A stretch of 64,000 nucleotides of DNA from contig CAJNDT010005446.1 in the NCBI GenBank assembly GCA_905221615.1, positions 310,001-374,000 of the forward strand, written 5' to 3'. This stretch comes from Symbiodinium sp. CCMP2592. Taxonomy: Eukaryota; Sar; Dinophyceae; Suessiales; Symbiodiniaceae. The notes under the pieces were generated by a model. That model saw only the letters and a program-made list of their open reading frames with translations, did no database searches and was not told the DNA's origin. Below are positions 62,484 through 64,000 of the stretch, in pieces (positions within the stretch are counted from its first letter, which is position 1; each line of letters begins with the position of its first letter). The position numbers and the translations under genes are program-made.

Positions 62484-63053
62484 CTCTCTCTTATGTAGCA
62501 AGCCCCAGCCCCCCTGAAAGCTATCCACAGGCAGCCTGAATGAAAGTGGATTCCATCACATGATCGTCTCGAGGTAGCGTCTGCAAACAAAGCGGCCTCG
62601 TGGCCGCAGGCCCGCAAGTTTGACGGCAGCCGAGACGCATTTTGGGGCACTTTTGGGCACTCGCAATGAATATGCCTCTTCGTCGCGATTCTGGGGGGTC
62701 AAGGGATGAAGGGAAGAGAAGGGGTAGAAGAGGAAGGGAAGGGTAGGAGAGGAAGGGTAGGAGAAAAAGGGAAAGGAAAAAACAGGAAAAGGGGAACAAC
62801 AAAAAGAAAGGAAAAAGAGAAAGCAAGGGACCCCCCAGATTCTTGCTCCTCTCGAGGCATTTTCGTCGGAACGCTCACCCCCAAAAGTGCCCCAAAATGC
62901 GTCTCGGCTGCCGTCAAACTTGCGGGCCTGCGGCCACGAGGCCGCTTTGTTTGCAGACGCTACCTCGAGACGATCATGTGATGGAATCCACTTTCATTCA
63001 GGCTGCCTGTGGATAGCTTTCAGGGGGGGCTGGGGCTTGCTACATAAGAGACA
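62484..63053. repeat. large inverted repeat with purine-rich spacer
   Basis: The left arm (62484-62701) and right arm (62829-63053) are near-perfect reverse complements, for example GTAGCAAGCCCCAGCCCCCC with GGGGGGGCTGGGGCTTGCTAC and ACAAAGCGGCCTCGTGGCCG with its complement. The 127-bp spacer is almost all A and G (GGAAGGG, GAAAAAGG). Each arm encodes the same ~55-residue frame (beginning MPQNASRLPSNL), which follows from the inversion. It would form a long hairpin if transcribed. Confidence 0.92.
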
Positions 63054-63405
63054 GGTGTCAACCCTGTCACCCCTCTGCGGCTCGCCCAGAAGGCCTCTGC
63101 CCGCACAGAAACATCCTGCTCGAACTGATGTCAACCTGTCACCCCTCCGCGGCTCGAGAACCCCGCGCAGAAACACCCTGCTCAAAAAGAGTTGTCAACC
63201 CTGTCACCTCTCCGCGGCTCGCTCAGACCCCTGCGCCCTGGTGCGCTGAGCCCGGGCGGCTGCTTCAAAAAAGTTGTCAACCCTGTCAACCCTGTTTCCT
63301 TGCGGCCCGGAGGCCCCTGCGCGCCCCTCGGAGGGGTGACAAGGTTGACAACTTTTTGGAAGCAGGTGTTGCGGCAAGGACGAGAGCCGGGCAAGAGCGC
63401 GACGG
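63048..63405. repeat. GTTGTCAACCCTGTCACC-type direct and inverted repeats
   Basis: GGTGTCAACCCTGTCACCCCTC, GATGTCAACCTGTCACCCCTCC, GTTGTCAACCCTGTCACCTCTCC and GTTGTCAACCCTGTCAACC occur at 63055, 63128, 63191 and 63272. Most are followed by GCGGCTCG and AGAAACACCCTGCTC. An inverted copy (GGGGTGACAAGGTTGACAAC) is at 63334. Confidence 0.8.
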
Positions 63406-63414
63406 CTGACAAGG

Positions 63415-64000
63415 GCGGCTGATGAGCATCCCGAGGGCCGCGGAGAAGCATCAGGTGAGCTGAAAATGAGCATCCCAAGCACCGTGCCCGAGCGGATGAG
63501 GGCGGCCGATGAGCAGGAGATGAGCTGCGAATGAGCATCCCGAGAGCCGCCGATGAGCTGCAAGTGAGCGTCAGAAGGGCTGCAAACGAGCATCCCGAGG
63601 GCGGCGGATGAGCACTCCGAGAGCCTCCTGAGCGCGGCTGATGAGCATCAGAAGAGCTGGGAACGGCGACGAAGCCTGAAAGATGCCATAATCTTAGTCT
63701 CAACTTTTGTTTTTTCGATCGAAGGCAGCAACACCGCACGGCTGAGCCGCAAAACACCTGCAAAATGAGCATCAGAGCAGCTGGGAACGCTGACAAAGCC
63801 CGAAAGGTGCCATAATTTTAGTTTCAACTTTGGCTTTTCGGTCCAAGATGGGGTTTAGGGTACCATGAGCATCCGGAGAGCCACGGGTGAGCGTCAGATA
63901 AGGGCGGCTGAGCAGCATCAGAAAAGCATCTAGAGCCCAGGGCATCAGTGAGCATCCAGATAATTAGAGGCGACAAAAAAGCATCCAGAGCATCAAGCCG
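63415..64000. repeat. GATGAGCATCCCGAGGGC dispersed repeat
   Basis: TGAGCATCCCGAG or variants (TGAGCATCAGAAGAGC, TGAGCATCCGGAGAG, AAGCATCCAGAG) occur more than a dozen times to the window end. An earlier copy is at about 62459. A duplicated ~45-bp block (GCCATAATCTTAGTCTCAAC and GCCATAATTTTAGTTTCAAC) lies at 63684 and 63809. Confidence 0.8.

Noticed and set aside
62360..63249. Duplicate ~96-120 residue genes beginning MPQNASRLPSNL
   Set aside because: The identical frames come from the two arms of the inverted repeat; there is no independent sign of coding.
1..64000. tRNA, rRNA and dinoflagellate spliced-leader RNA genes
   Set aside because: Looked for T-loop-like GGTTCGA contexts and the CCGTAGCCATTTTGGCTCAAG leader by eye; none seen. 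A covariance-model search would be decisive.

Overview
The window looks like gene-poor, repeat-rich nuclear DNA of a protist, most likely a dinoflagellate (Symbiodiniaceae or a relative). This rests on four things: TTTAGGG/CCCTAAA telomere-type sequence scattered on both strands throughout; sparse multi-exon genes made of very short exons; introns that need GC-AG and apparently GA-AG boundaries beside GT-AG; and introns whose ends carry duplicated target sequence or terminal inverted repeats (introner-like). Family, genus and species cannot be fixed by eye, and a chromerid or another TTTAGGG-bearing eukaryote is not excluded. No rRNA, tRNA, spliced-leader RNA or CRISPR array was recognised.

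Layout. 1-1.4 kb holds degenerate telomeric repeat followed by a large tandem array of GGGTTCCTTTAAAGGGATCTATAA-type modules. 1.4-10.4 kb is telomere-like filler, palindromic elements and a 21-copy, 32-bp satellite (3.0-3.66 kb). 11.6-12.6 kb holds a probable small minus-strand gene of uncertain identity. 13-31 kb is almost wholly repeat: a 24-bp tandem array, many ~100-bp palindromic elements (some nested), microsatellites, and a few possible exons. 31.2-33.7 kb is a minus-strand gene for a 16-residue-repeat protein whose 3' part is split by short introns, one with clear terminal inverted repeats. 34-42.8 kb is repeat-rich again. 42.9-47.85 kb is the best gene: a minus-strand, nine-exon gene reconstructed here by splice logic, encoding a 509-residue secreted protein of the GxGYxYP putative glycoside hydrolase family. 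49.7-59.1 kb is visibly richer in GC and poorer in palindromic elements, with ambiguous open frames and diverged segmental duplications. 59.1-64 kb has more palindromic elements, a GGC/GGT microsatellite, a ~220-bp-arm inverted repeat (62.48-63.05 kb) and a GAGCATCCCGAG-type dispersed repeat to the end.

At least a dozen unrelated short palindromic families (labelled A-W here) recur. Several are flanked by TA on both sides, and nested copies with recognisable empty sites show TA duplication directly. Family E instead has a perfect 8-bp duplication in two copies. Some of the same elements lie inside introns, and one family B copy supplies the splice acceptor of an intron in the repeat-protein gene. 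Transposon-driven intron gain is therefore the most interesting system in this window.
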